From positions 1 through 64,000 of the forward strand of contig NZ_BAFP01000106.1 of the NCBI RefSeq assembly GCF_000308455.1: a DNA stretch of 64,000 nucleotides, in the 5' to 3' direction. The notes below the pieces were generated by a model. The model ran no database searches, had not been told where the DNA came from, and saw only the letters and a program-made list of their open reading frames with translations. The stretch is from Nocardia abscessus NBRC 100374 (GTDB taxonomy: Bacteria > Actinomycetota > Actinomycetes > Mycobacteriales > Mycobacteriaceae). Every line of letters starts with the position of its first letter. The first letter of the stretch is position 1. Shown here piece after piece: positions 1 through 8,364 of this stretch. The position numbers and the translations under genes are program-made.

Positions 1-640
1 ACTGGGCGGCGATCACCGTGTCCAGCAGGGCCAGCGCTTCCGGCTCGGGCAGCGCGCGCACCGTGTTCAACACGCTCGCACCGCGCAGAGCGCCGTCGAG
101 CACCGCGGTCAGCGACGGTTCGTCCAGCTGCAGCACGACGTGCGCGCCGAGGCGCTTGCGCACCTCGGCGACGTGCTGGGCCAGCCCCTCGGCCAGGGAG
201 GCGGAAAGGTCGCGCACCGCACCGGGATCGGTGAGCACGCGGTGACCACCGGGCAACTCGACCTGCGCGGCCAAGGTCAGCGGGCCCGCCGATTGCAGCT
301 TCACCACACGGCCGCCATCGGACAGACCGGCGTTCTCCCACGCTTCCTCGAGCGCGTCCAGATCGGTCCGCAGCAGGTCATGGGCCCGCCGGGAGACCGA
401 ACCCGGGCGCTGCGCGAGCCGGTAGCCGCGCGGCGTGGTGTCGAAGCGCAGGTCGACCAGCAGGGCGGAGGCCCGGCCGATCAGGTCGGCGCCCGCGCCG
501 CGTCCCGGCAATTCCACCAGGTGCGGCAGGTCGCCGAGTTCACCCACGATGGTCGCGGCGGCCTCGCGCGGGTCGAGGCCCGGCCAGGAGCCGACGCCGG
601 TGGCGATTCCGCCTGGAAGGCGCACCGGCTCGGTCGCCAC
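1..640 (-). CDS. MetE-like (cobalamin-independent methionine synthase family) protein, 3' end outside window
   Basis: The minus-strand reading contains GVGSWPG near its N-terminus, then a glycine-rich VKLQSAGPLTLA stretch and LQLDEPSLTAVLDG. These are hallmarks of the short vitamin-B12-independent methionine synthase-like proteins of actinobacteria (Rv3015c type). The family has the MetE C-terminal barrel fold, but methionine synthesis by these short forms is not established. The stop codon lies left of the window. The start is uncertain: the GTG at 640 follows a GGGA, while GTGs at 688 (after GGAG) and 778 are in frame. The gene lies just downstream of mnmA in the same direction, as expected for the trmU neighbourhood, so it is probably in the iscS-mnmA transcript. 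Confidence 0.8.
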   Translation of the reverse strand, partial: MATEPVRLPGGIATGVGSWPGLDPREAAATIVGELGDLPHLVELPGRGAGADLIGRASALLVDLRFDTTPRGYRLAQRPGSVSRRAHDLLRTDLDALEEAWENAGLSDGGRVVKLQSAGPLTLAAQVELPGGHRVLTDPGAVRDLSASLAEGLAQHVAEVRKRLGAHVVLQLDEPSLTAVLDGALRGASVLNTVRALPEPEALALLDTVIAAQ

Positions 641-830
641 ATCGGTCCCACTGTCTTGCGCCACGTCATCCGTGCCGATCTCGTCCACCGCGCCGTACTC
701 CGTCCGTTCGATTCCGCCGTCACGCGATCCCGCAGCCGTCAGCGGCCGGACCCGTCTTTCGGTGCCTCCACAGCGCACAGGCCGTGAGGGACAAGAGCGC
801 CGGAGGCCGCACCGCGCAGGCAGGTCCGGA

Positions 831-1946
831 TCACCGGCTCGCGTCGGCCCTCGCTTCACTCGCGCCGGACTCGCGCGCGGTGCCGGAGATGGTCCCGCTG
901 CCGATCACCTCGTCGCCCTCGGGATCCGGACGGTAGAGCACCACGGCCTGACCGCGCGCCACACCGGTCAACGGCTCGCGCAGTCGCGCGACCAGCCCGT
1001 CGCCCACCGTCTCGGCGACCGCGGGCGCGGTGCCGCCGTGTGCGCGCACCTGCACCACGCACTCGATGGGGCCCGCGGGCGCGGAACCGGAGGTCCAGAT
1101 CGCACTCTCCGCCTCGATCGTCCAGACCTCCAGGTCCTCGGCCGAACCGACGCGGACGGTGCCGGAATCGGGATCGATGCCGGTGACGTACCGCGGCTTG
1201 CCGTCGGCGGCCGGGCCCGGCAACCCGAGCCCCTTGCGCTGGCCGATGGTGAAACCGTGCACGCCCTCGTGCCGCGCGAGCACCTGGCCGTCGGAGTCGA
1301 CGACCGCACCGGGCCGGACGCCGATCTTCGCGCCGAGGAAGGCTCGGGTGTCACCGGAGGGGATGAAACAGATGTCGTGGCTGTCCGGCTTGTTCGCGAC
1401 GGCGAGGCCGCGCTCGGCGGCCTCGGCGCGGATCTGCGGCTTGGGGGTGTCACCCACCGGGAACATCGCGCGCGAAAGCTGCCGCGCGGTCAGCACCGCC
1501 AGCACGTAGGACTGGTCCTTGTCGGCGTCGACGGCACGGCGCAGCACGCCGTCCGCCAGCCGCGCGTAGTGGCCGGTGACCACCGCGTCGAAGCCGAGCG
1601 CCACCGCGCGGTCGGCCAGCGCCGAGAACTTGATCTTCTCGTTGCAGCGCAGGCACGGATTCGGCGTCTCGCCCGCCGCGTAGGCCGCGACGAAATCGTC
1701 GATGACGTCTTCCTTGAAGCGATCGGCGAAATCCCAGACGTAGAACGGGATGCCGAGCACGTCGGCGGCGCGCCGGGCGTCACCGGCGTCCTCCTTCGAG
1801 CAGCAGCCGCGCGACCCGGTGCGCAGCGTGCCCGGCGTCGCGGACAGCGCCAGATGCACGCCGACCACCTCGTGACCGGCGTCGACGGCACGCGCCGCCG
1901 CCACGGCCGAATCCACACCACCGCTCATCGCGGCGAGTACCCGCAT
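831..1946 (-). CDS. mnmA: tRNA-specific 2-thiouridylase MnmA (TrmU)
   Basis: Predicted 371-aa cytoplasmic enzyme that thiolates U34 in the anticodon of Lys, Glu and Gln tRNAs, using sulfur passed from a cysteine desulfurase. The N-terminus has the PP-loop ATPase motif SGGVDS (about residues 8-13). Both catalytic cysteine contexts are present: NPCLRCN near residue 102 and DICFIPSG near residue 200. The tRNA-binding C-terminal part follows (FTIGQRKGLG). The ATG at 1946 was chosen because AAAGGAGGTG lies just upstream and its A is the last base of the iscS stop codon (TGATG overlap). A longer in-frame N-terminus exists but lies inside iscS. The coupling pairs the sulfur donor with the thiolase. 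Confidence 0.96.
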   Translation of the reverse strand: MRVLAAMSGGVDSAVAAARAVDAGHEVVGVHLALSATPGTLRTGSRGCCSKEDAGDARRAADVLGIPFYVWDFADRFKEDVIDDFVAAYAAGETPNPCLRCNEKIKFSALADRAVALGFDAVVTGHYARLADGVLRRAVDADKDQSYVLAVLTARQLSRAMFPVGDTPKPQIRAEAAERGLAVANKPDSHDICFIPSGDTRAFLGAKIGVRPGAVVDSDGQVLARHEGVHGFTIGQRKGLGLPGPAADGKPRYVTGIDPDSGTVRVGSAEDLEVWTIEAESAIWTSGSAPAGPIECVVQVRAHGGTAPAVAETVGDGLVARLREPLTGVARGQAVVLYRPDPEGDEVIGSGTISGTARESGASEARADASR

Positions 1947-3175
1947 CAGACACCTCCTTTCGCACCGGCCAGACCCGCGGCCTTGGCCCGTTCCACTACC
2001 TGCGGCAATACTTCCAGCACGGCATCGACGTCGGCGCGCGTCGAGGTGTGCCCCAACGAGAAGCGCAGCGATCCGCGCGCCTGCCACGGCTCGACGCCCA
2101 TCGCGATCAGCACGTGACTGGGTGTGGCGACACCCGCCGTGCACGCCGAGCCGGTCGAGCATTCGATCCCCGCCGCGTCCAGCAGCATCAGCAGCGAATC
2201 CCCTTCGCAGCCCGGGAAAGTGATGTGCGCGTTGCCGGGCAGACGCCGCTCGCCGACCGGCCCGTTGAGCACCGCGTCCGGCGCGGTCGCGCGGATGCCG
2301 TCGATCAGCGCGTCTCGCAACGTGACCAGTTCGGCGGTGCGAGCGGGGAGTTCGACCGCCGTTTGGCGCAGCGCAGCGGCGAGCCCCATGGCCGCCGCCG
2401 TATCCGAGGTTCCCGATCGCAGGTCACGCTCGTGCCCGCCGCCGTGCAGCAGCGGCACGCACGGCACCTGCCTGCCCAGCAGCAGCACCCCGACGCCGTG
2501 CGGACCGCCGACCTTGTGGCCGGCGAAGCTCGCCGCGGCCAGGCCGCTCGCGCCGAAATCCATGGGCAGCTGAGCGGCCGCCTGTACCGCGTCGCTGTGC
2601 ATCGGCACGCCGAATTCCTGTGCCACCGAAGCCAGTTCGCCGATCGGCTGAATGGCGCCGACCTCGTTGTTCGCCCACATGACGGTGACCAGCGCGACGT
2701 CGTCGGGATCGGCGGCGAGCGCCGCCCGCAGCGCGCCGGGCGCGACCACGCCCTCGGCGTCCACGGGGAGCCAGGTCACCTCCGCGCCCTCGTGCCGCTG
2801 CAGCCACTCCACCGCATCGATCACCGCGTGGTGCTCGATCGAACTGGCGACGATCCGGTTCCGGCGCGGATCGGCGTCGCGGCGCGCCCAGAAGATGCCC
2901 TTCACCGCCAGGTTGTCGCTCTCGGTGCCACCGGAGGTGAAGATGACCTCCGAGGGCCGGGCGCCCAGGTCGGCGGCGATCGACTCGCGCGCCTCCTCCA
3001 GCAGCCGCCGGGCGGCACGCCCCGAACCGTGCAGCGACGAGGCGTTGCCCGTGGTGCGCAGGGCAGCCGTCATCACCTCGATGGCCGCGGGCAGCATCGG
3101 TGTGGTGGCCGCGTGATCGAGGTAGACCGTCTGGGGCGCAGCACCGTTGACCGGACCCGAAAAAGCCGACTTCAT
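1946..3175 (-). CDS. iscS: Cysteine desulfurase IscS/NifS family
   Basis: A 409-aa PLP-dependent enzyme converting L-cysteine to alanine and enzyme-bound persulfide, the sulfur source for MnmA and Fe-S assembly. The N-terminus has YLDHAATTP. His115 in SSIEHH and the NNEVG motif follow. The Schiff-base lysine is K221 in FAGHKVGGPHG, and the persulfide cysteine is C345 in STGSACTAG. Length is normal for the family. It is the first gene of a minus-strand operon whose last base of stop is shared with mnmA. The only gene on its 5' side is the divergent secreted protein at 3423. Confidence 0.95.
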   Translation of the reverse strand: MKSAFSGPVNGAAPQTVYLDHAATTPMLPAAIEVMTAALRTTGNASSLHGSGRAARRLLEEARESIAADLGARPSEVIFTSGGTESDNLAVKGIFWARRDADPRRNRIVASSIEHHAVIDAVEWLQRHEGAEVTWLPVDAEGVVAPGALRAALAADPDDVALVTVMWANNEVGAIQPIGELASVAQEFGVPMHSDAVQAAAQLPMDFGASGLAAASFAGHKVGGPHGVGVLLLGRQVPCVPLLHGGGHERDLRSGTSDTAAAMGLAAALRQTAVELPARTAELVTLRDALIDGIRATAPDAVLNGPVGERRLPGNAHITFPGCEGDSLLMLLDAAGIECSTGSACTAGVATPSHVLIAMGVEPWQARGSLRFSLGHTSTRADVDAVLEVLPQVVERAKAAGLAGAKGGV

Positions 3176-3301
3176 GACCAGTTAAGGATAGCCGTCACGG
3201 TCAGCCGGTTATTCCCCCCTCCCGCGCGCCCGCGCGGGCCACGTTCGGCGGCGTGCGCGGCCCTGTGAGCGGGCGAATCCGGTGATTTCTACCTATTGAA
3301 T

Positions 3302-3321
3302 GTACCGCTAAATAGCGGTAC
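3302..3321. promoter_or_regulatory. Perfect palindrome, putative operator
   Basis: GTACCGCT and AGCGGTAC form perfect 8-bp arms around AAAT in an AT-richer stretch between divergent iscS and the His-rich secreted protein. It lies about 100 bp upstream of the secreted-protein start and 127 bp upstream of iscS. Perfect 20-bp symmetry with a short spacer is typical of a dimeric repressor site (TetR-like). The regulator is not identified and could sit elsewhere in the genome. Confidence 0.5.
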
Positions 3322-3422
3322 GTTGTTTGATGTATTGATCGCGAGACGCCCGTTCCGCGGAGCGGATCGAGGGCACGCCGAGCGGTCGACTACCGGACGA
3401 ATCGATCAGTGAGGAAGTTCCG

Positions 3423-3767
3423 ATGGACCCACGCACCCATGGACGTACGCGACGTGTGCTGGCGCGCGCCGCCGCCGCGTCCGTACTGGCCCTGATGCCG
3501 ATCACCGCCGTCGCGGTGCCCGCGCTCGCCGCACCGATCGTGCTCGAGCCCGCCGCCCCGATCGACCAGATCGACCCGGCACACGGCCGCCACGGCCACG
3601 GCCACGGCAGGCACGGCCACGACGGGTGGAACCACGGGCGGCACAACGACTGGAATCGGGGCCGGCACGACGACTGGTTCCGGGGCCGCAACCGCCACGA
3701 CGACTGGGATCACGGCAGGCCGGGCTGGCACCACGGATTCCGGCCGCCCACGGGCAGCGGTTTCTGA
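3423..3767 (+). CDS. Secreted His/Gly/Asp/Trp-rich small protein
   Basis: A 114-aa protein of unknown function. Residues 1 to about 37 form a classical signal peptide: an Arg-rich n-region, the hydrophobic core AAASVLALMPITAVAVPALA, and an ALAAP cleavage zone. After about 15 residues the mature part is low complexity, with HGRHGHGHGRHGHDG followed by repeated units of the type RHDDW/NHGRHNDW. Such His/Asp density suggests metal binding, possibly of Zn, Ni or Cu, outside the membrane; this is inference. GAGGAAG precedes the ATG. A perfect palindrome upstream and a strong hairpin downstream suggest a regulated single-gene transcript. Confidence 0.75.
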   Translation: MDPRTHGRTRRVLARAAAASVLALMPITAVAVPALAAPIVLEPAAPIDQIDPAHGRHGHGHGRHGHDGWNHGRHNDWNRGRHDDWFRGRNRHDDWDHGRPGWHHGFRPPTGSGF

Positions 3768-3782
3768 GTCCCTACCGTTTTT

Positions 3783-3810
3783 CGGGGCGAGCCGACATCG
3801 GCTCGCCCCG
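3783..3810 (+). terminator. Strong hairpin after the His-rich protein gene
   Basis: CGGGGCGAGCCGA and its exact complement are separated by only CA, giving a 13-bp perfect stem starting 15 bases after the stop codon. There is no T-run downstream, so it may be a non-canonical actinobacterial terminator. Confidence 0.65.
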
Positions 3811-3905
3811 GACTCGTATGCAGCGCGTCTCCACTCGACGCGGGGTCCTCACGCAGAATCGTTACCGGCTCCACCGGTCGAGATCCTCCTGGTAACGTCC
3901 GCTCC

Positions 3906-4244
3906 ATGAGCGATGGGGGGACACCAGCCTCGATCACGAACCTCTCTGTCGTGCCGGAGAAGGTGCGCGAAGTCGGCATATATGTCTATGAGTTGGCGGA
4001 GGCGTTGCGCACGGCGTTGGATTCGGCTGCGAAGGACGTCAGCTCGCTGACGGATGGTTCTTGGACCGGCGACTACGCTACGGAGTTCGCCAACGGGTGG
4101 ACTGATGTCCGCGAGGGCGGCGGCAAGATCATAGCCGCGTTGGCCGAGATCGCGGAGAAACTCGGCGTCACGGCGGATGCCTATCAGGCGCGTGACGAGA
4201 GCAACGCCGCACCGCTGAACACCTCTAGTTTGGATCTGCCGTGA
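3906..4244 (+). CDS. WXG100-like ESX (type VII) secretion protein
   Basis: 112 aa, mostly helical by composition. A helix-turn-helix hairpin is suggested: long amphipathic segments flank SWTGDYATEFANGW near residues 52-65, the W-x-G turn of ESAT-6/WXG100 proteins. The length matches the family. It is the first gene of a four-gene cassette, and its stop overlaps the GTG start of the second WXG protein by four bases. It probably forms a heterodimer with that partner or chaperones the downstream toxin into a type VII system. No ESX core genes are present here, so export would rely on a distant locus. Confidence 0.78.
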   Translation: MSDGGTPASITNLSVVPEKVREVGIYVYELAEALRTALDSAAKDVSSLTDGSWTGDYATEFANGWTDVREGGGKIIAALAEIAEKLGVTADAYQARDESNAAPLNTSSLDLP

Positions 4245-4540
4245 GCTCAGAATTCTCGGTGGATTTGGACCACCTCGATGAGATCGTCACCAAGTTGTCC
4301 GCCCTTGCGGGGTTCATCGGTGAGCGCCTCGATGGGATCGATGACCGGGTTGCCACATTGACCGACACCGGCTGGGAAGGTGTTGCCGCGCAAGCTTATA
4401 CAGAGGCGCACCGCGAATGGGTCACCGGTGCGCGCGAGTTCGTTGAAGGGCTCAAGGATATGAGCGATGCAGCCAAGAAGGCGCATGAGAACTTCACGCA
4501 CGCGGTCGATCTCAACAGTAAAATGCTCAACGGGGGATAA
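4241..4540 (+). CDS. WXG100 family ESX secretion partner
   Basis: A 99-aa WXG100 protein. The motif TGWEGVAAQAYTEAHREW sits mid-protein between two amphipathic helices, and the length is typical. It starts at a GTG within a GTGA overlap with the previous gene, so the two are translationally coupled. The C-terminus has a helical tail (DAAKKAHENFTHAV) where a type VII export signal would be expected. It lies two bases upstream of the toxin gene, which supports a WXG pair dedicated to export of that toxin. Confidence 0.82.
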   Translation: MSSEFSVDLDHLDEIVTKLSALAGFIGERLDGIDDRVATLTDTGWEGVAAQAYTEAHREWVTGAREFVEGLKDMSDAAKKAHENFTHAVDLNSKMLNGG

Positions 4541-4542
4541 TC

Positions 4543-5919
4543 ATGGCGCTGGCCGTCGACTGGCAGGTGTACTACGAAGCCGCCAAGAAATGTCACGACT
4601 TGGCCAGTGCGCTGCGCACCGCCGACAAGCCGCTGCACGACATGAAGAACGAATGCGTGGGCATGGCGGGCGATGCCAACGGCTGCAGGCAATGGGGCGA
4701 GAAGTATGACCAGGTGGCACGTGACACCATGCAGGCCTGCACCAACCTCGCCGACGCTTTGACGAATTTTGGGTACGTCCTCTACGCCGCTGGATATAAC
4801 TACGGGACCCGTGGCAAAACCGATCCAGCGCCTGATCGGCCCACCGTTCAGGCGATATCGATGCACAAGGTGACGATCCCATCCTCGATCGGTAGCAACG
4901 GAAACGGCGTCGACAAGCACGACGACGGCATCGCCGAATTCTACAACGAACTCGTCGACAAGATCGCCGAGGAATTCGGCAAACTACCCAACGGAGACGT
5001 CGGCAAACTGAAGAAAGCAGCCGACGAGTGGAAGAAGTTTGCCGAAAATAGCACCGTGCTAGATGCCGAGCGGCAGATCGCAACGATCAAGTCCCTCTTC
5101 GACAAAATTCAAGACAAAACTAATCTACCCCCGGTCTACGAAAATCTGGACACACTCGGCTTCAGCGCGAAACAAGTCGCCGGCGGCTCAACGATCCTCG
5201 CCGGTCTCGTCGGCGACTACCACACCAGCACCGTCGCTGCGCGCAGCAGCTTCGAGAAGGAGATCAACGTCGCGGTCGCGGCCGCAGGAATAGCCGTGGC
5301 CGGCGCTTTGGTGTTCGCGGCCATCAGCTTCGGTGGCTCACTCCTTGCCGGAGCGGGAGCAGTCGGCACCATCGTCCTCAACTGCATCAACGCGATACGC
5401 ACCGCCTACCAAGCCAGCAACCTCATCAAGGTTGTAGGACTCACGGCTGCCGCTGCCGGCGCTAGCGTAGTCCTCACCCATTTCGACAAAGTCCCCGGAC
5501 TCGATGATCTCGTGACCGAAGGCGGAAAACTCGGCGCCATCATCCTCATGAAAGTATTTATCGACGGCGTCGACCCCTTTTGGGACCTGCCGGCAGCGCC
5601 GAACAATCCCGCGCCGGGCATGACTCAGGGGGCAGAGGATTACATACTCGGGAAGCACATCAAAGATGCTGCAAATTATGACCAATCGAAGGGTACTTGG
5701 CCTGACGGTACTACAGGCAAAGAACTCGACGATCTAGCCGATGCCGCCGAAAGCTCCCCTGCGCGAGGGCCGAATAAGGACGGAAATTATGAACGGGAAG
5801 TAGATGCCGGAAAAGCAATCGGCAGTGTGTCAGAGCAGTTGGGCGGTCACGTAACCAGCCGGTACAAGGTGGTTACCGATCGGTTTGGCGGCGTCATTAC
5901 CATGTATCCAATCCCATAG
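4543..5919 (+). CDS. Candidate ESX-secreted polymorphic toxin with variable C-terminal domain
   Basis: 458 aa. The N-terminal roughly 95 residues are helical and resemble a WXG/LXG-type export domain (WQVYYEAAKKCHDLASALRTA). A linker follows, with a helical segment at about 125-215. Residues about 245-310 have two or three hydrophobic segments (VAVAAAGIAVAGALVFAAIS, then a Gly/Ala-rich one), as in many ESX toxins. The last roughly 95 residues form a separate hydrophilic domain with GKHIKDAANY, a conserved-looking TWPDGTT, and VVTDRFGGVITMYP at the end. A His near the domain start and a terminal T-x-YP strand recall BECR-fold RNase toxins (EndoU/colicin E5 type). That assignment is inference. 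Base composition becomes AT-richer toward the 3' end, as in exchangeable toxin tips. An immunity-sized gene follows 17 bases later. Confidence 0.72.
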   Translation: MALAVDWQVYYEAAKKCHDLASALRTADKPLHDMKNECVGMAGDANGCRQWGEKYDQVARDTMQACTNLADALTNFGYVLYAAGYNYGTRGKTDPAPDRPTVQAISMHKVTIPSSIGSNGNGVDKHDDGIAEFYNELVDKIAEEFGKLPNGDVGKLKKAADEWKKFAENSTVLDAERQIATIKSLFDKIQDKTNLPPVYENLDTLGFSAKQVAGGSTILAGLVGDYHTSTVAARSSFEKEINVAVAAAGIAVAGALVFAAISFGGSLLAGAGAVGTIVLNCINAIRTAYQASNLIKVVGLTAAAAGASVVLTHFDKVPGLDDLVTEGGKLGAIILMKVFIDGVDPFWDLPAAPNNPAPGMTQGAEDYILGKHIKDAANYDQSKGTWPDGTTGKELDDLADAAESSPARGPNKDGNYEREVDAGKAIGSVSEQLGGHVTSRYKVVTDRFGGVITMYPIP

Positions 5920-5936
5920 AATTATGAGGTGAAAAA

Positions 5937-6233
5937 TTGGGAATCGCGATAGTTATCCAAAATCAAGTTCACCAGAAGATCGAGACAATTACCGGACGGC
6001 CGTCGGAAACTCTCGAGAAGATGATCTGGGAGGCGCCGACAGGGTCGATGATTTGGGCTATTCACGGGCACGCAGATACGATGTTCAATACGACTCAGTT
6101 GAATGCCTTTCTGGATGAAATCGCGGGACTATCGCCGAGGGATGACAGGGAACAGGAGCTGTTCTCCGTGTTGCGCAACGCTGCGGAAACCGCGATCCGC
6201 CAGCGCGGATATCTGTGGTTCAGCGGGGACTAG
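5937..6233 (+). CDS. Putative cognate immunity protein
   Basis: A 98-aa protein with no recognised family. The start is a TTG with GAGGTG six bases upstream; the nearby ATG and GTG run into stop codons at once, so TTG is the only credible start. It has no signal peptide or membrane segment, which suits a cytoplasmic inhibitor. Its position directly behind the toxin tip, its small size and the shared low GC are the classic immunity-gene arrangement. The next gene is on the opposite strand, so this ends the cassette. Confidence 0.6.
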   Translation: MGIAIVIQNQVHQKIETITGRPSETLEKMIWEAPTGSMIWAIHGHADTMFNTTQLNAFLDEIAGLSPRDDREQELFSVLRNAAETAIRQRGYLWFSGD

Positions 6234-6502
6234 ACAGTCGTGCGCTTCAGCTGACTGATCTGCTCCTTCGCGGCGGAGGCAACGCGAAGAAGTGCCGCGC
6301 GACCGCCACCACCTCGTTCGACCGGTCAGCGGCGACGCCATGACCGATCAAATAGAAGAATCCGGTTTCGTGCGTGGCCGACAAAAGATCGAGCGGAACC
6401 GCTCCGGATCGCAGTCGGCGGCGGCGAGATCGAGAACTGCGAGCATACGAACCACTATCGCGCGGTATGCCGCGCCACAAAGCCCGACTGCGCATTCGTC
6501 GC

Positions 6503-7534
6503 CTACTGCGCGGCGGCGCTCCGGCGGCCGCGCAACATCGTGCGGCGGCGCGGCCTGCGCACCTCCGGGGCGCCAGCGGCGACCGACGGGTCCTGCACCC
6601 GGGTGTGCCCCGCCTCGATCCACTCTGTGGAGTCCAGCGCGCCGTGCCGCGGCAAGGCGGTTCCACGGACCGCGGCCTCACAGCGCCGGGCCAGTTCGCG
6701 CCGGTCGCTGCCGGGCTCCTGCACCGGTTCCAGCACCACTTCGGCGATCATCCCGCGCGAGCGCAGCACCCGCCGCGCGGAGGAGCCGAAGGTGTCGACG
6801 CCGACGAACCCGGGCACCGTGCACGGCACGCCGTGCCGGTCGAGGTAGCGCAGCCGCACCGGCTGGACCGGAGTGCCGGTGTCCACGGCCGCTTGGAACA
6901 ACGCGGGTCGCATGGTGCCGTAGGCGCGGCCACACCAGGTGGTGCCTTCGGGGAAGACGCCGATCCGCTCGCCCGCCGCCAGCCGCGCCCCCACCGCGGC
7001 CACCACGCCGGGCAGCTGTCGCAGGCTTTCGCGCTCGATCGGGATCACCCGCATCAGCTCGGCGAGTCTGCCGATCAGCGGCCACTCCACCATGTCCGCG
7101 CGCGCCACGAAGCCCAGCGGCTGCACCGAGGCCAGCGCGACGATGTCGGTCCAGCCGATATGCCCGGTGACAACCAGTACGCCACGGTCCGGCGCGCCGA
7201 ACCCGGCCGGTGCGAGCGCGGGGCCGCCCTCATCGACGACCCCCCGCTCCTCCGCGGCCCCCCGGTTGTCGACTATGCGCAGCCGCATGCCCAGACAACC
7301 GAGCAAGAGGCGCGCGTAGCCGCGCTGCAAGGGCACGCGCCTGCCACGCGGCGTCACCGCGTTCGCCACCGGGAAGCTGAGCAGCAGTCCGGCGACCCCG
7401 GCCAGCCGGGCGGCCACCCGTCCCGGCCCGACTTCATCGATCGAATCCAGGCAGCCGGGTCCACAGGGGCTCGACGGCATCCATGCGTGCGCGGTGGACA
7501 TTGCGGGCGGCGCGTCGAAAACCACGGTCCTCAC
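6503..7534 (-). CDS. 1-acyl-glycerol-3-phosphate (PlsC/OlsA-like) acyltransferase
   Basis: 343 aa with the PlsC acyltransferase signatures HIGWTD (HX4D, catalytic) and FPEGTTW (substrate binding), and a hydrophobic N-terminal segment that may anchor it to the membrane (VAARLAGVAGLLLSFPVA). It corresponds to M. tuberculosis Rv3026c by position and motif. The GTG at 7534 lies in a GTGA overlap with the stop of the upstream GNAT gene. An ATG eleven codons further in is the alternative start. The coupling with an OlsB-like GNAT acyltransferase suggests the second acylation step of an aminolipid such as an ornithine lipid; phosphatidic acid synthesis is the other possibility. Confidence 0.85.
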   Translation of the reverse strand: MRTVVFDAPPAMSTAHAWMPSSPCGPGCLDSIDEVGPGRVAARLAGVAGLLLSFPVANAVTPRGRRVPLQRGYARLLLGCLGMRLRIVDNRGAAEERGVVDEGGPALAPAGFGAPDRGVLVVTGHIGWTDIVALASVQPLGFVARADMVEWPLIGRLAELMRVIPIERESLRQLPGVVAAVGARLAAGERIGVFPEGTTWCGRAYGTMRPALFQAAVDTGTPVQPVRLRYLDRHGVPCTVPGFVGVDTFGSSARRVLRSRGMIAEVVLEPVQEPGSDRRELARRCEAAVRGTALPRHGALDSTEWIEAGHTRVQDPSVAAGAPEVRRPRRRTMLRGRRSAAAQ

Positions 7535-8364
7535 CGTCCCCCGTCGAGGGTCGCGGCGGCTTCCTGTAGTCGATCGAGATACCGGGTGTTGATGGTGTCC
7601 AGCCCGAGCAGCGCGACGAAGTCGGCGACCGCGAACGCGGGATCGTGCGCGGGCTCGCCGCAGATCTCCGCGCCCAGTCGCAGGTAGCCGCGCACCAGCG
7701 GCGGCAGTTTCGGCCGCGAGGGCGGCGTCAGTTCGTCCAGGGTCTTGCCGTCGACGACCACCGGGTTGTACGGGTGCACCCGGCGCTCCGGGTCGGATGC
7801 GTGGCGGCCGAGCAGCATGTCGCGCACCCCGCGCACGTTCACTCCGGGCGCGTCGGCCGCGGTGTCCTGCATCGGCACCGACACGCAGCCCATCACCCAC
7901 TCGTAGCCGGTGAGCTGGATGTAGTGCAAAATGCCCGCCCACATGAGGGTGAGCACCGAGCCGTTGCGGTGGTCGGGGACGACGCACGCGCGCCCCATCT
8001 CCACGATGCGCATGCCCCCGGGATCCAGCTGGGCCAGATCGAATTCCGTTGCCGTGTAGTACCCGCCCGCCGCGGCGACCTTGTCCGGCGGCAGCATCCG
8101 GTAGCAGCCGACGAACTCACCGGTCGCCTCGTCACGCACCAGCAGGTGGTCGCAGTGCTCGTCGAAGTGATCGGCGTCCAGGCCGGTGCCGTCATCCGGG
8201 ATCCGGAAGCCGGGCTCGTTGGCGAACACGTTGTAGCGCAGGCGCTGCGCGGCGACGCGGTGGTCGAGGTCGGAGGAGACCACCAGCGAGTAGCGCGACC
8301 GTTCCTCCCCGGAGTCCGTCGCTCGAGCCGGGGCTGTCAACACGGACGAAATAGTCATATCCAT
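7531..8364 (-). CDS. GNAT-family N-acyltransferase, OlsB-like (Rv3027c type)
   Basis: 277 aa, matching the GNAT subfamily that includes ornithine-acyl-ACP N-acyltransferase (OlsB). Visible features are RLRYNVFANEPGF near the N-terminus, FDEHCDHLLVRD, EFVGCYRMLPP and VEMGRACVVPDHRNGSVLTLMWAGI, the acyl-donor core. The start is ambiguous: the ATG at 8364 gives a family-typical N-terminus, with an ATG two codons later and a GTG at 8445 also in frame. The gene is coupled by four bases to the PlsC-like gene. Together they could N- and O-acylate a small amine, but no ornithine specificity can be read directly. Confidence 0.78.
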   Translation of the reverse strand: MDMTISSVLTAPARATDSGEERSRYSLVVSSDLDHRVAAQRLRYNVFANEPGFRIPDDGTGLDADHFDEHCDHLLVRDEATGEFVGCYRMLPPDKVAAAGGYYTATEFDLAQLDPGGMRIVEMGRACVVPDHRNGSVLTLMWAGILHYIQLTGYEWVMGCVSVPMQDTAADAPGVNVRGVRDMLLGRHASDPERRVHPYNPVVVDGKTLDELTPPSRPKLPPLVRGYLRLGAEICGEPAHDPAFAVADFVALLGLDTINTRYLDRLQEAAATLDGGR

